Positions 49,931 through 59,257 of a DNA stretch of 64,000 bases are shown here, in pieces (within the stretch, counting starts at the first letter, position 1; each line of letters starts with the position of its first letter). The notes under the pieces were generated by a model. It made no database searches and had not been told where the DNA came from. It saw only the letters and a list, made by a program, of their open reading frames with translations. A program made the position numbers and the translations under genes. Where the stretch lies: assembly GCA_949289045.1 (NCBI GenBank), contig CASEMN010000013.1, positions 38,073-102,072 on the forward strand. The letters are read 5' to 3'. The stretch is from an uncultured Oscillospiraceae bacterium. Its GTDB lineage: Bacteria; Bacillota; Clostridia; Oscillospirales; Acutalibacteraceae.

Positions 49931-50914
49931 ATGAAAGAAGAAATCGTCAGCGAGGTTGTGCAGCAAATGCTTCCCTTCCTCGATAATTTTGGAGTAAAAA
50001 AGCTACAAGAAGTGCTGGAGCATACACTATTTTATTATGAGGTTACAGCATCTGAAATCGAACAGGAGGACGACAGCGAAAGCCTGATTAAGGCATTCCT
50101 ATCCGCAAAGCGAATAGAAGGATGTTCCGAGAAGACGCTGAAATACTATCAGACTACCATTGACGCCATGCGTTCGGGGATTGGAAAAAGTTTGCGCCGA
50201 ATTACTACGGAGGACTTGCGTAATTATTTGACGACATATCAGGAACGAAAGAACCTAAGCCGTGTAACTGTGGATAATGTGCGCCGGATACTGTCGAGCC
50301 TGTTTGCCTGGCTTGAAGATGAAGATTATATCTTAAAAAGCCCGGTTCGCAGAATACATAAGGTCAAAACAGCTACCAGCATCAAAGAAACTTATACCGA
50401 TGAATCTTTGGAACTGATGCGGGATGGATGTACGGAATTACGCGATTTGGCGATGATAGATATGCTCGCCTCGACCGGAATGCGTGTGGGAGAAATGGTT
50501 CTACTGAATCGTGAGGACATTAACTTTACAGATCGAGAATGCGTTGTGTTCGGAAAAGGCGACAAGGAACGTGTGGTATATTTTGATGCGAGAACAAAAA
50601 TCCACCTACAGAACTACTTGGAAAGCCGTTCAGATTCTTGCCCCGCTCTCTTTGTTTCTTTACGAGCTCCGCATGAGCGATTAAATATCGGCGGCGTTGA
50701 GGTTCGGCTTAGGGAGCTTGGGCAGAAGCTGGGCATCCAAAAGGTGCATCCACACAAGTTCCGTCGGACATTAGCAACGATGGCGATAGATAAAGGAATG
50801 CCTATTGAGCAATTGCAGCGACTATTGGGGCATAGTAAAATAGACACAACCTTACAGTATGCAATGGTTAAACAGAGTAACGTTAAGTTGGCGCACAAGA
50901 AATACATAGGATAG
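49931..50914 (+). CDS. Tyrosine recombinase of the hsdS shufflon (XerC-like)
   Basis: 327 residues from ATG 49931 (SD AAGGAGG at 49916-49922). N-terminal SAM-like core-binding domain, then the catalytic set: Arg in 'ASTGMRVGEMVLL', Lys near 'GKGDKERVVYF', 'HPHKFRRTLAT' (H-x2-R), 'LLGHSKIDTTLQYAMV' (His and the nucleophile Tyr). It is embedded between hsdS pieces, which fits a dedicated invertase. It ends 11 bp before the full-length hsdS gene. Confidence 0.9.
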   Translation: MKEEIVSEVVQQMLPFLDNFGVKKLQEVLEHTLFYYEVTASEIEQEDDSESLIKAFLSAKRIEGCSEKTLKYYQTTIDAMRSGIGKSLRRITTEDLRNYLTTYQERKNLSRVTVDNVRRILSSLFAWLEDEDYILKSPVRRIHKVKTATSIKETYTDESLELMRDGCTELRDLAMIDMLASTGMRVGEMVLLNREDINFTDRECVVFGKGDKERVVYFDARTKIHLQNYLESRSDSCPALFVSLRAPHERLNIGGVEVRLRELGQKLGIQKVHPHKFRRTLATMAIDKGMPIEQLQRLLGHSKIDTTLQYAMVKQSNVKLAHKKYIG

Positions 50915-50925
50915 AGAGGGTTAAA

Positions 50926-52122
50926 ATGACTGGTTGGACATCAAGAAAACTGAAAGATATAGCAGATTTCAATCCGAAGGAATCAATTACAAAAGGAGCG
51001 ATTGCTAAGAAAATTGCCATGGACAAGCTACAGCCGTTCTGCCGAGATATACCAGAATATGAGTTTGAATCATTTTCTGGTGGCACGAAGTTTCGCAATG
51101 GAGACACGATTATGGCTAGAATTACTCCTTGCTTAGAGAATGGAAAAACTGCGAAAGTGAATATTCTTGATGACGGGGAGGTCGGCTTCGGCTCTACCGA
51201 GTATATTGTGTTCCGCGCTAAGGATGGCGTGGATGAAGACTTTGTTTATTATCTTGTTTGTAGCCCTCTGGTTCGTGATCCTGCAATAAAGTCGATGGTA
51301 GGATCATCTGGCAGACAGCGGGTACAGACGAGTGTGGTTCAGAATTTGGATATCATGATTCCGCCTTATGATGAACAGAAACGTATATCCGGAGTCTTAA
51401 AGTCGCTGGATGATAAGATAGCTGCAAATGCAGAGATAAACAAGAATTTACTTCAGCAGGCAATCGCTCTGTACGAACATCTTCTTCAAGATGCTGAGTG
51501 GCCAACAGCCACAATTCTTGATGTGGCGAAAAAGATAGCTATGGGTCCTTTTGGCTCAAATATCAAGGTTTCCACTTTCGTTCCAGAGGGAGTACCTATT
51601 ATCAGCGGAAATCACTTGCGCGGGTACTTCTTGGAAGAACCTGAATTCAATTACATAACCGAGGAACACGCAGAACGCTTGAAAAACTCCATTGTGTTTC
51701 CTCATGATCTCATTTTTACCCACGCTGGGAATATAGGACAAGTAGCTATGATTCCCGATGGATGTAAATATGATCGTTATGTTTTGTCGCAACGGCAGTT
51801 TTACCTGCGTTGTGATGAGACAAAGGTTGTTCCAGAATTCCTCCTTATGTTCTTCCATAGTACATCTGGACAGCATGAGCTTCTTTCTTATGCTAACCAG
51901 ACAGGCGTTCCGTCAATAGCTCAACCGGCATCAAACCTAAAAAAGATACCGTTCAAGTGCCCACCACTACAAGAGCAATTGATATGGCAAGAGCAGGTAC
52001 ATCCGCTGTTAGGTCGATATTTGAATAATCGCCTTGAAAGTGAGCGATTATCATCATTGCGAGATGCTCTTTTGCCAAAACTGATGTCCGGGGAACTGGA
52101 TGTCTCCGACCTTGACCTTTAA
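50926..52122 (+). CDS. hsdS: Type I specificity subunit, full length
   Basis: 398 residues with two target recognition domains: about 1-150 ('WTSRKLKDIADFNPKESI') and about 190-360 ('WPTATILDVAKKIAMGPFGS'). They are separated by the helix 'ISGVLKSLDDKIAANAEINK', which contains inversion site 3, and closed by 'RLSSLRDALLPKLMSGELD'. It is the only complete HsdS in this orientation and therefore the likely active one. It follows the recombinase gene; its stop lies in site 4. Confidence 0.92.
   Translation: MTGWTSRKLKDIADFNPKESITKGAIAKKIAMDKLQPFCRDIPEYEFESFSGGTKFRNGDTIMARITPCLENGKTAKVNILDDGEVGFGSTEYIVFRAKDGVDEDFVYYLVCSPLVRDPAIKSMVGSSGRQRVQTSVVQNLDIMIPPYDEQKRISGVLKSLDDKIAANAEINKNLLQQAIALYEHLLQDAEWPTATILDVAKKIAMGPFGSNIKVSTFVPEGVPIISGNHLRGYFLEEPEFNYITEEHAERLKNSIVFPHDLIFTHAGNIGQVAMIPDGCKYDRYVLSQRQFYLRCDETKVVPEFLLMFFHSTSGQHELLSYANQTGVPSIAQPASNLKKIPFKCPPLQEQLIWQEQVHPLLGRYLNNRLESERLSSLRDALLPKLMSGELDVSDLDL
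51437..51458 (+). repeat. hsdS inversion site 3
   Basis: Core TAAACAAGAATTTA (51437-51450) plus CTTCAGCA; inverted match to site 2, inside the central conserved region of the full-length hsdS. Confidence 0.85.
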
Positions 52123-52141
52123 GCCGCTAAATTCTTGTTTA
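52119..52141 (-). repeat. hsdS inversion site 4
   Basis: Inverted 23-bp match to site 1, overlapping the stop codon of the full-length hsdS; core at 52128-52141. Confidence 0.85.
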
Positions 52142-52193
52142 ATAGACCGAACCTTATGAATGGGGTAAAATATACGCAAAGGAGCGAAATATT

Positions 52194-55100
52194 ATGCCTG
52201 GTTATACAGAGGCGGATTATGAGAATTCCGTCATAGAATTATTCCAAAATATGGGCTATCAACATTTGTATGGCCCAGATATTGAACGTGATCTCCACAA
52301 TCCTCTTTACGAAGAAGTATTAGAGGATGCTTTGTCGCGCTTAAATCCAACACTGCCGCAGGATGCGCTCATTGAGGCTCTTAATAAGCTGAAGAATATT
52401 GAAAATGGTTCGCTCGTCCAGAAAAACTCTGTCTTTATGGACTATCTTCAAAACGGTATTCCGGTTAGATATTTTGTTAATGGCGCTGAGCGTTCTGCTG
52501 TCGTATATCTTGTAGATTATGCGAACCCCGACAATAACTCTTTCATTGTGGCTAACCAATGGACATTTATTGAAAACAGCAATAAGCGCCCGGATGTTTT
52601 GCTCTTCTTGAATGGTATTCCTGTGGTTATTGTGGAGCTGAAATCTCCGTCGCGAGAAGAAACCGACGCAAGTGAAGCGTATTTGCAGCTTCAAAACTAC
52701 AAGCATGAGATTCCGTCTATGTTCGTCTATAATGCGATCTGCGTTATAAGCGACCATTTAATGTCAAAAGCTGGAACCATCACTTCTGGCGAAGACCGTT
52801 TTATGGAATGGAAAACCGTAGACGGAAATTACGAGAACACGCAGTATGCCCAGTTTGATACTTTCTTTGAAGGAATGTTTCAGAGAGAGCGGCTGCTGGA
52901 TATCATAAGAAACTTTATCTGTTTCTCTAATGAAGGCGTAAATGTCTTTAAGATTCTGGCAGGATATCACCAGTATTTCGCCGTAAATAAAGCCATTGCC
53001 TCCACTAAGAAAGCATCCGCCGATGGCGGTGATGGTAAGGGTGGCGTATTTTGGCATACACAAGGCAGTGGCAAATCTCTGTCGATGGTTTTCTATGCCC
53101 ATCTTTTGCAGAAAACATTGAATAGCCCGACTATTGTAGTTCTGACTGACCGTAATGACCTTGATGATCAACTTTATGGTCAATTTGCAAAATGTAAGGA
53201 ATTTCTGCGTCAGGAACCGATGCATGCTGAAAGTCGCGAGCATCTAAAAACATTGCTCGCCGGACGTCAGGCGAATGGTATTATCTTTACAACGATGCAG
53301 AAGTTTGAGGAATCTCAAGAACCGCTTTCTGAACGTAAGAATATTATCGTGATGGCAGACGAGGCGCATCGTGGCCAGTATGGATTAACAGAAAAGATTA
53401 AAATTACAACCAACGAGGAAGGCGAGGAAATCGCCAAGCGTGTAGTAGGTACGGCACGTATTATTCGTAATAGCCTTCCGAATGCTACATATATTGGCTT
53501 TACAGGTACTCCGATTTCCTCTAAAGACCGCAGTACCCGTGAAGTCTTTGGTGATTATATTGATGTCTACGATATGACTCAGGCTGTCGAGGATGGCGCA
53601 ACCCGCCCGGTGTATTATGAAAGCCGTGTTATTAAGCTGAATCTTGATGCTGATACTTTGAAGCTGATTGATACAGAATATGAAATCATGGCAAATAACG
53701 CCGATCCGTCCGTTGTGGAACGTAGTAAGCGTGAGCTAGGCCAAATGGAGGCGATTCTTGGCAACGACAACACGATAAACTCGCTTGTAAATGATATCCT
53801 TGATCATTATGAGAATTACCGCGAGAATCTCTTGACCGGAAAGGCGATGATTGTAGCTTATTCTCGGGCAATTGCCATGAAAATCTATAATCGCATTCTG
53901 GAACTCCGTCCGAGCTGGACTGAAAAAGTCGGTGTCGTGATGACCGAAAGCAATAAAGATCCGGAAGAATGGCGCAAGATTATCGGAAATAAACGCCACA
54001 AAGATCACTTGGCGAAGCTCTTTAAAGACAATAATAGCCCAATGAAGATTGCTATTGTGGTAGATATGTGGCTTACTGGATTTGATGTTCCGTCGCTTGC
54101 TACGATGTATGTTTACAAGCCAATGTCCGGACATAATCTCATGCAAGCTATCGCACGTGTAAACCGTGTATTCAAAGATAAGGAAGGTGGCTTGGTCGTA
54201 GACTATGTCGGAATTGCTTCTGCTCTCAAACAGGCAATGAATGATTATACGGCACGAGATAAAAAGAACTATGGCGACACTGATGTTGCAAAGGTCGCAT
54301 ACCCGAAATTTCTCGAGAAGCTCTCCATTTGTCGAGATTTGTTCTATGGGTATGATTATTCCAAGTTTAAGACTGGCACAGACCTTGAGCGTGCAAAGGC
54401 TATCAGCGGTGCGGTCAACTTTATTGTTGATGTTCGAAATGAGAAAAAGAGAGAAGGCTTTATCCGTGAAGCTTTATTACTCCATCAAGCTTTATCGCTC
54501 TGTTCTTCCCTGGTGAACGAGGATGACCGCTTTGAGGCTGCATTCTTCGAGTCAGTCCGGGTACTTGTTCAAAGGCTGTCAAATACTGGCGGGGAGAAGA
54601 AAATTTCATTGCCGGAAATGAATAGGCGCATCAATGAACTTCTCAAGCAAAGTATCAAGAGCGATGGAGTTATAAATCTATTTACCGATGTGGGCGGAGA
54701 GTTTAATCTTTTTGATCCGCAGTTCCTTGAAGAAATTGCGAAAATGAAAGAAAAGAACCTTGCTGTTGAGCTCTTGAAGAAATTGATAGCGGAACAGGTC
54801 TCAATTTATCGCCGGACAAATGTCGTCAAGTCGGAAAAGTTTAGTGAGATTATTCAGAGAATGATGAAAGCCTACTTGAATGGCATGCTGACAAACGAAG
54901 AAGTTATTCAGGAACTCTTGAATCTAGCCCATCAGATTGCCGCTTCTCAGGAGGAAGGCGAAAATCTCGGACTTACCGCAGATGAACTTGCTTTTTATGA
55001 TGCTCTGACGAAGCCTCGTGCCATTAAAGATTTCTACGAAAACGATGAGCTTATTGCTATCACAAAGGAGCTCACAGAAACGCTTAGAAAGAATAGGACG

Positions 55101-55361
55101 ATTGATTGGCAAAAGCGAGATTCAGCCAGAGCTAAGATGCGTATGCTGATTAAGAAACTTCTGAAAAAGCACAAGTATCCGCCAGAAGGCATGGACGATG
55201 CGCTTAAGACTGTAATGTTACAGTGTGAGCTTTGGACGGATAATGTAATGGATACTGAGGATGTCGCCAAAAAAGTCATTCCTTATGAGAATTCTTACCA
55301 CGACGAGGAGCTTTCCATGGTTGCCGAAGAACGTGCTCCATACGGAAAGAGAAATGATTAG
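52194..55361 (+). CDS. hsdR: Type I restriction endonuclease subunit
   Basis: 1055 residues. Nuclease motif 'PDVLLFLNG ... VVIVELKSPSREE' (PD...ExK, about residues 133-150), translocase Walker A 'WHTQGSGKSLSMVFY' near 289, 'MADEAHRGQYG' near 387, 'IGFTGTPI' and 'DMWLTGFDVPSLATMYVYKP' (split). It translocates and cuts unmodified DNA with HsdM/HsdS. SD AAAGGAG. Full family length. Confidence 0.95.
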   Translation: MPGYTEADYENSVIELFQNMGYQHLYGPDIERDLHNPLYEEVLEDALSRLNPTLPQDALIEALNKLKNIENGSLVQKNSVFMDYLQNGIPVRYFVNGAERSAVVYLVDYANPDNNSFIVANQWTFIENSNKRPDVLLFLNGIPVVIVELKSPSREETDASEAYLQLQNYKHEIPSMFVYNAICVISDHLMSKAGTITSGEDRFMEWKTVDGNYENTQYAQFDTFFEGMFQRERLLDIIRNFICFSNEGVNVFKILAGYHQYFAVNKAIASTKKASADGGDGKGGVFWHTQGSGKSLSMVFYAHLLQKTLNSPTIVVLTDRNDLDDQLYGQFAKCKEFLRQEPMHAESREHLKTLLAGRQANGIIFTTMQKFEESQEPLSERKNIIVMADEAHRGQYGLTEKIKITTNEEGEEIAKRVVGTARIIRNSLPNATYIGFTGTPISSKDRSTREVFGDYIDVYDMTQAVEDGATRPVYYESRVIKLNLDADTLKLIDTEYEIMANNADPSVVERSKRELGQMEAILGNDNTINSLVNDILDHYENYRENLLTGKAMIVAYSRAIAMKIYNRILELRPSWTEKVGVVMTESNKDPEEWRKIIGNKRHKDHLAKLFKDNNSPMKIAIVVDMWLTGFDVPSLATMYVYKPMSGHNLMQAIARVNRVFKDKEGGLVVDYVGIASALKQAMNDYTARDKKNYGDTDVAKVAYPKFLEKLSICRDLFYGYDYSKFKTGTDLERAKAISGAVNFIVDVRNEKKREGFIREALLLHQALSLCSSLVNEDDRFEAAFFESVRVLVQRLSNTGGEKKISLPEMNRRINELLKQSIKSDGVINLFTDVGGEFNLFDPQFLEEIAKMKEKNLAVELLKKLIAEQVSIYRRTNVVKSEKFSEIIQRMMKAYLNGMLTNEEVIQELLNLAHQIAASQEEGENLGLTADELAFYDALTKPRAIKDFYENDELIAITKELTETLRKNRTIDWQKRDSARAKMRMLIKKLLKKHKYPPEGMDDALKTVMLQCELWTDNVMDTEDVAKKVIPYENSYHDEELSMVAEERAPYGKRND

Positions 55362-55412
55362 AGATGTGGCCCGTTTAATACTGATTCTTGTTGAGTGAGA
55401 GGTTATGATTAT

Positions 55413-56195
55413 ATGATTCCATTTGTTTGTGAGGAACATGCGATTTTCGACAATACAGTTCTTACAATTATTGATATTGAAAATATAGACGAAGCAACAA
55501 AAGCCGTTCTTGATGAGAATTTCGTGTCGATATGTGAGGGAAAATCGGGATCAAGTCTCTCTACGGTAAAAACACGTGTAAGGAACTTATTTTCTTCCAA
55601 GAACCCAGAATGGATTATGGGAGCAACGGCTGAGTTTTTTGTTCATCTATATATCAGGCTCGCTGATTTCAAGCAGGAATGCTTGTTTCTAAACCTTGAA
55701 GAGAATTCAATTAAGAAGGGCTTTGATGGATATTACTCTAAGGACGGACTGGAATGGTTGATGGAAAGTAAGGCGGGATCTATAGATTCAAAGGATGTAT
55801 CTCATGCAGGAAAAGTTACTCTGGCCATAAATGATCTTTCGGCGAAGGTATCCGGTAGAGATAAAAGTGGGAAAAAAGAACTACCAAACAATCCATGGCA
55901 AGAAGCCTATTCTCACGCCAGTCAGTACGATGTAGGCACTGCAGCTAATATTCGTAAAAACATAAAAGAACTCGCAAATGACTTCACAAATGGTAAATTC
56001 CGTTCAATTGAAGAGTTTAATACTATGCCTTGCGGAACTGTGTTTCTTTCTGGAGTTTGGTCGCAACCAGATCATGTTCTTATTAAAAGAGACATTGAAC
56101 ACCTTTCAGATAAACTGAAGGGTAAGCATGTCCACGTAATATGCGTAACACATCGTTCGACAGATCTTTTTATAGAATATATTGAATCGGAGTGA
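55413..56195 (+). CDS. hamA: HamA-like (DUF1837) effector
   Basis: 260 residues from ATG 55413 (SD GAGAGG; a GTG at 55395 is in frame). The central 'IKKGFDGYYSKDGLEWLMESKAGSI' (split; about 100-125) gives a D...E-S-K nuclease-like core as in HamA/DUF1837 proteins, with 'PWQEAYSHASQYD' downstream. It is followed 6 bp later by an SF2 helicase, the two-gene order of Hachiman antiphage systems, in which the helicase-gated nuclease degrades DNA. The call rests on gene order and pattern. Confidence 0.7.
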   Translation: MIPFVCEEHAIFDNTVLTIIDIENIDEATKAVLDENFVSICEGKSGSSLSTVKTRVRNLFSSKNPEWIMGATAEFFVHLYIRLADFKQECLFLNLEENSIKKGFDGYYSKDGLEWLMESKAGSIDSKDVSHAGKVTLAINDLSAKVSGRDKSGKKELPNNPWQEAYSHASQYDVGTAANIRKNIKELANDFTNGKFRSIEEFNTMPCGTVFLSGVWSQPDHVLIKRDIEHLSDKLKGKHVHVICVTHRSTDLFIEYIESE

Positions 56196-56201
56196 TAATG
56201 A

Positions 56202-58622
56202 ATGGATGATAATAGGCTGATCCAAAATTTAAGAACGCTGCCGCTATATAATGCAGCGATGGAAAAATTGACCGTCGCTCCGACGCGACTCGACGGAAAT
56301 GAAAAGACTTTTCTCTTGACGGTAGCGATTATACTATTGAGAAAATATGAAAGAGACAACCGGCTTACCTCATTTGTGGAGTTGGCCTATTTCATCATTT
56401 TGAAATACTCCTTGTCTTTTAATGATTTTACTCCGCTCTATGATTTTAGTATTAATATTGGATATTATCCTATCTCTCGTGCTATAGCTGATCTTAAACA
56501 GATACAAATAGACAATATCACTTCTGCAATTATCCCCACCCTGATTGATGATGGCTATAAACGCGAGTCGATTATCGAAACGTATGGGCAAAAGCATACA
56601 AGAGATCGGATATTAAATAGTACCAGTAAAGACATTTGCTATATTGCCCCTACCTCCTTTGGAAAAAGCAGTATTATTCTTGATCATATTGCTACGCATT
56701 GGGAGACCTTTAAGCGGGTTGCCGTTATTGTTCCTACAAAATCCCTTTTGATGCAAAGCTATCGTACTATTCGCCGTAAGAAGTTTGGCGCTAAAATTAT
56801 TATACACGATGAAATGTATAGCAATGAAGAACGTTTTATTGCCGTATTGACTCAAGAAAGAGCGTTAAGGCTTCTCGATAAGCACGATATATTCTTTGAC
56901 TGCTTATATATTGATGAGGCTCATAGGCTCCTGGAACGTGATTCTCGGTCAATACTACTATCTCGCTTAATAAGGCTTAATCGTCAGCGCAGTAAAGAAT
57001 CTGAAGTGATATATCTGTCCCCGTTAGTTACGGATACGAACAACCTCAAAACAGATGAATCGCAGGAGATATTTGAACAGCGCATTAGATTCAACATTAA
57101 AGAACCCGAGCTTTTCGAGTATTGCATAGATGGTACAGTCCAGAAGTACAATCGTTTTACCGACACGTTCTTTCCTGTCGGTCATAGCGAAACAATGTTT
57201 AGCTATATCAATCAAAATGCAACTGATAAATCTTTCTGCTATCTGTATGCGCCTAGGAAAATTGAGCAATTTGCAGAAGAGTTTTCTCAATTAATAACAA
57301 CAGTTCAAGACAGTCCAGTATTGAAGGAGGTTATTAAAAGCCTTAAAGAATACGTCCATGACGATTTTTACGCTATCGACTATATTAAGAAAGGCATCAT
57401 CTATTTGCATGGTAAAATGCCAGATAACGTAAAAGAATACTTAGAATACAAATACTCTCAAATTCCTGAGCTTAAGTTCATAATTGCAAACAAGGTCATT
57501 CTGGAGGGTATCAATTTACCTATTAGTTCGCTATTTATCCTTAACGGAACTAATTTATATGGGAAAGATCTTACAAATCTAATAGGTCGAGTGAACAGGT
57601 TAAACCTTGTTTTTTCACAACCACCGAACCTTGGGTTACTAATGCCTCAGGTTCATTTCGTCAATAGCGAAGAATACAACAGACGTAGAGGTAATTTTGA
57701 AAATAAAATGCGACTTTTACGCAGTTCGGTTTTTGCGGATAATGTTAAGAATCCTACCCTCGAGAATTTCGATATCGAGAATAAGGAAAATAAGGACAAT
57801 GTCGACAAGTGTAAAGAGATTGTCGAGAATGAAAACCTTTTCTTTTCTATTGCTAAAGATCCGATACAAGAGCTAAAACGTCAAATGATTGCCCTCGGGA
57901 TGAATACTATATATACTATTTCAGACGATCTTTGTCAGATGATCCTGGAAAAAATCAATCGAATTAAGGATCATCCTAAGCTACACGAGAGCCATTTTTT
58001 GGAGCGATTACGCTACCTATTTATTAGACATTGTGATGGTAGTATTATCGATGATGAATTCGCCCGTTTAAAGAACGATAAAGCGATCGCATATTATAAG
58101 ATGTTTTTTAAAAATAGAAAGCAGTCGCTTAAGGAGAACGTTGCTGGAGAAGTTGCCTATTTCCAAAGGCGTATTGCTGAAGGCGATAGCTTAATGTACA
58201 TCGGAGAAAGCTATGGTGAAGAGCCCTATACAACAATCGGACGCGAGTCCTATCATAATGTTTATATTGATCTAAGCAAAAAGAACAGTCGGCAATTAGC
58301 GAACATCGCTATTGTAAAGCAGAAGATTGAGGAGGACTTTGTAAGTTTCAAATTACGTATGTTCTTCCAGCTGATGTTGGACTATTCTATACTGAGTGAA
58401 GATGAATACTATGAAATTCTTTATGGAACGACGGATAGGAAAAAGATATATCTCGTAAAGACCGGTTTAACGATCAATTTGATTAATCGACTAGAAAAAG
58501 ATAACCAGCTGCAAAATATTACATTTGATAGGAATGGAAACCTTATTACAAATGCTTTATTTGAGACCTATCTGAAAGAAGCCGACGACTTTTATAGATT
58601 TGAGCTTAGTCGCTTTCTGTAA
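56202..58622 (+). CDS. hamB: HamB-like SF2 helicase
   Basis: 806 residues. SF2 motifs: 'CYIAPTSFGKSSIILD' (I, near 152), 'AVIVPTKSLLMQSY' (Ia), 'CLYIDEAHRLLERD' (II, DEAH, near 238), 'VIYLSPLVTD' (III), 'IIANKVILEGINLP' (V) and 'NLIGRVNRLNLV' (VI). The N-terminal 130 and C-terminal 250 residues are helical and unlike HsdR or SNF2. Pairing with the DUF1837-like gene points to Hachiman. Confidence 0.78.
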   Translation: MDDNRLIQNLRTLPLYNAAMEKLTVAPTRLDGNEKTFLLTVAIILLRKYERDNRLTSFVELAYFIILKYSLSFNDFTPLYDFSINIGYYPISRAIADLKQIQIDNITSAIIPTLIDDGYKRESIIETYGQKHTRDRILNSTSKDICYIAPTSFGKSSIILDHIATHWETFKRVAVIVPTKSLLMQSYRTIRRKKFGAKIIIHDEMYSNEERFIAVLTQERALRLLDKHDIFFDCLYIDEAHRLLERDSRSILLSRLIRLNRQRSKESEVIYLSPLVTDTNNLKTDESQEIFEQRIRFNIKEPELFEYCIDGTVQKYNRFTDTFFPVGHSETMFSYINQNATDKSFCYLYAPRKIEQFAEEFSQLITTVQDSPVLKEVIKSLKEYVHDDFYAIDYIKKGIIYLHGKMPDNVKEYLEYKYSQIPELKFIIANKVILEGINLPISSLFILNGTNLYGKDLTNLIGRVNRLNLVFSQPPNLGLLMPQVHFVNSEEYNRRRGNFENKMRLLRSSVFADNVKNPTLENFDIENKENKDNVDKCKEIVENENLFFSIAKDPIQELKRQMIALGMNTIYTISDDLCQMILEKINRIKDHPKLHESHFLERLRYLFIRHCDGSIIDDEFARLKNDKAIAYYKMFFKNRKQSLKENVAGEVAYFQRRIAEGDSLMYIGESYGEEPYTTIGRESYHNVYIDLSKKNSRQLANIAIVKQKIEEDFVSFKLRMFFQLMLDYSILSEDEYYEILYGTTDRKKIYLVKTGLTINLINRLEKDNQLQNITFDRNGNLITNALFETYLKEADDFYRFELSRFL

Positions 58623-58684
58623 TTTCCTCGTTTTTAGAATTTTCTGATTCGAGAATAAGATAACAAGAGTATTAAACTCATGCT

Positions 58685-58713
58685 TGTATGGTTACGGAAA
58701 GATGAGTATCTTG
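58685..58713 (+). promoter_or_regulatory. Promoter and palindrome before the 26-residue ORF
   Basis: TTGTAT (from about 58685), 17-bp spacer, TATCTT. A palindrome ATGAGTA-TCTTG-TACTCAT covers the -10 and start region (about 58704-58722). Confidence 0.4.
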
Positions 58714-58740
58714 TACTCATACTTAAATAGGAGACTCGAT

Positions 58741-58821
58741 ATGTTCGAGAGGGCTAAATGGCTAATACATGCTTTATGGGGACGCTATAAGTTAGTTAAA
58801 AAACTAAAAAGAATGTCATAA
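58741..58821 (+). CDS. 26-residue basic peptide ORF
   Basis: ATG 58741 with SD TAGGAGA eight bases upstream. The peptide 'MFERAKWLIHALWGRYKLVK' continues with a basic end and is amphipathic and cationic, like small membrane-active peptides. It has a promoter-like sequence before it and a terminator immediately after, so it may form its own transcription unit. Toxin, signalling or leader roles are all possible. Confidence 0.4.
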   Translation: MFERAKWLIHALWGRYKLVKKLKRMS

Positions 58822-58848
58822 TAATAGCTCGCGAAATGCGAGCTATTA
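58822..58848 (+). terminator. Terminator after the 26-residue ORF
   Basis: TAATAGCTCGC/GCGAGCTATTA with a 5-nt loop, then TATTTATG; 11-bp stem. Confidence 0.6.
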
Positions 58849-58851
58849 TAT

Positions 58852-59053
58852 TTATGAGAATATATTCATTAAAGTGTTATTCTCTAGATCGGCAATATTA
58901 TACAGATGCTCCATCGAGTTGAATGTTTCATGCGTATTATACGCAGAAGCGTTGTTTTTTTCGCTTTGTGCTGAGCAACCTGTCATTGATATAAACAAAA
59001 AGCAGGCAATCAACACAAGTGGCAAACTTTTTAATCATTCTTAACCTATCCAT
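58852..59053 (-). pseudogene. Frameshifted small lipoprotein remnant
   Basis: From ATG 59053 (SD AAGGAG) the frame starts 'MDRLRMIKK'. One frame over, without a start, runs 'LPLVLIACFLFISMTGCSAQ' followed by 'SEKNNASAYNTHETFNSMEH' to a stop at 58852. Together they make a lipobox (MTGC) lipoprotein broken by one extra T in an AAGTTTGCC stretch. It resembles the other lipoprotein leaders nearby. Confidence 0.5.
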
Positions 59054-59257
59054 AAAGTACTCCTTCATCATTTTCTCTGCTTGTTTCGTTATTTATGTGA
59101 TTTTATATATCCTACCGGATTGTTTTTCAGTCTTGCACCGCATTTTGTGTAAAAAGCGGTGGTTTGCGTGGCAGTAGGCCGAGAGGGCGCGGAATTATGA
59201 AAACGGTCAGCCGGAGTTCCTCGCGGACTCCGGCTGAATTATTATAAGCGGCTATTT
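59054..59257. other. Intergenic stretch with two hairpins
   Basis: No gene seen. CACCGC/GCGGTG pairs at about 59137-59162, and the terminator described separately lies at 59208-59236. Confidence 0.4.
59208..59236 (-). terminator. Terminator of the lipoprotein gene
   Basis: A perfect 10-bp stem CAGCCGGAGT/ACTCCGGCTG (59208-59217 with 59227-59236); on the minus strand it is followed by ACCGTTTTC, on the plus strand by AATTATTATA, so it could act in both directions. Confidence 0.65.

Noticed and set aside
50614..50907. 97-codon minus-strand ORF across the recombinase
   Set aside because: Cys/Leu-rich antisense shadow of the recombinase C-terminal domain.
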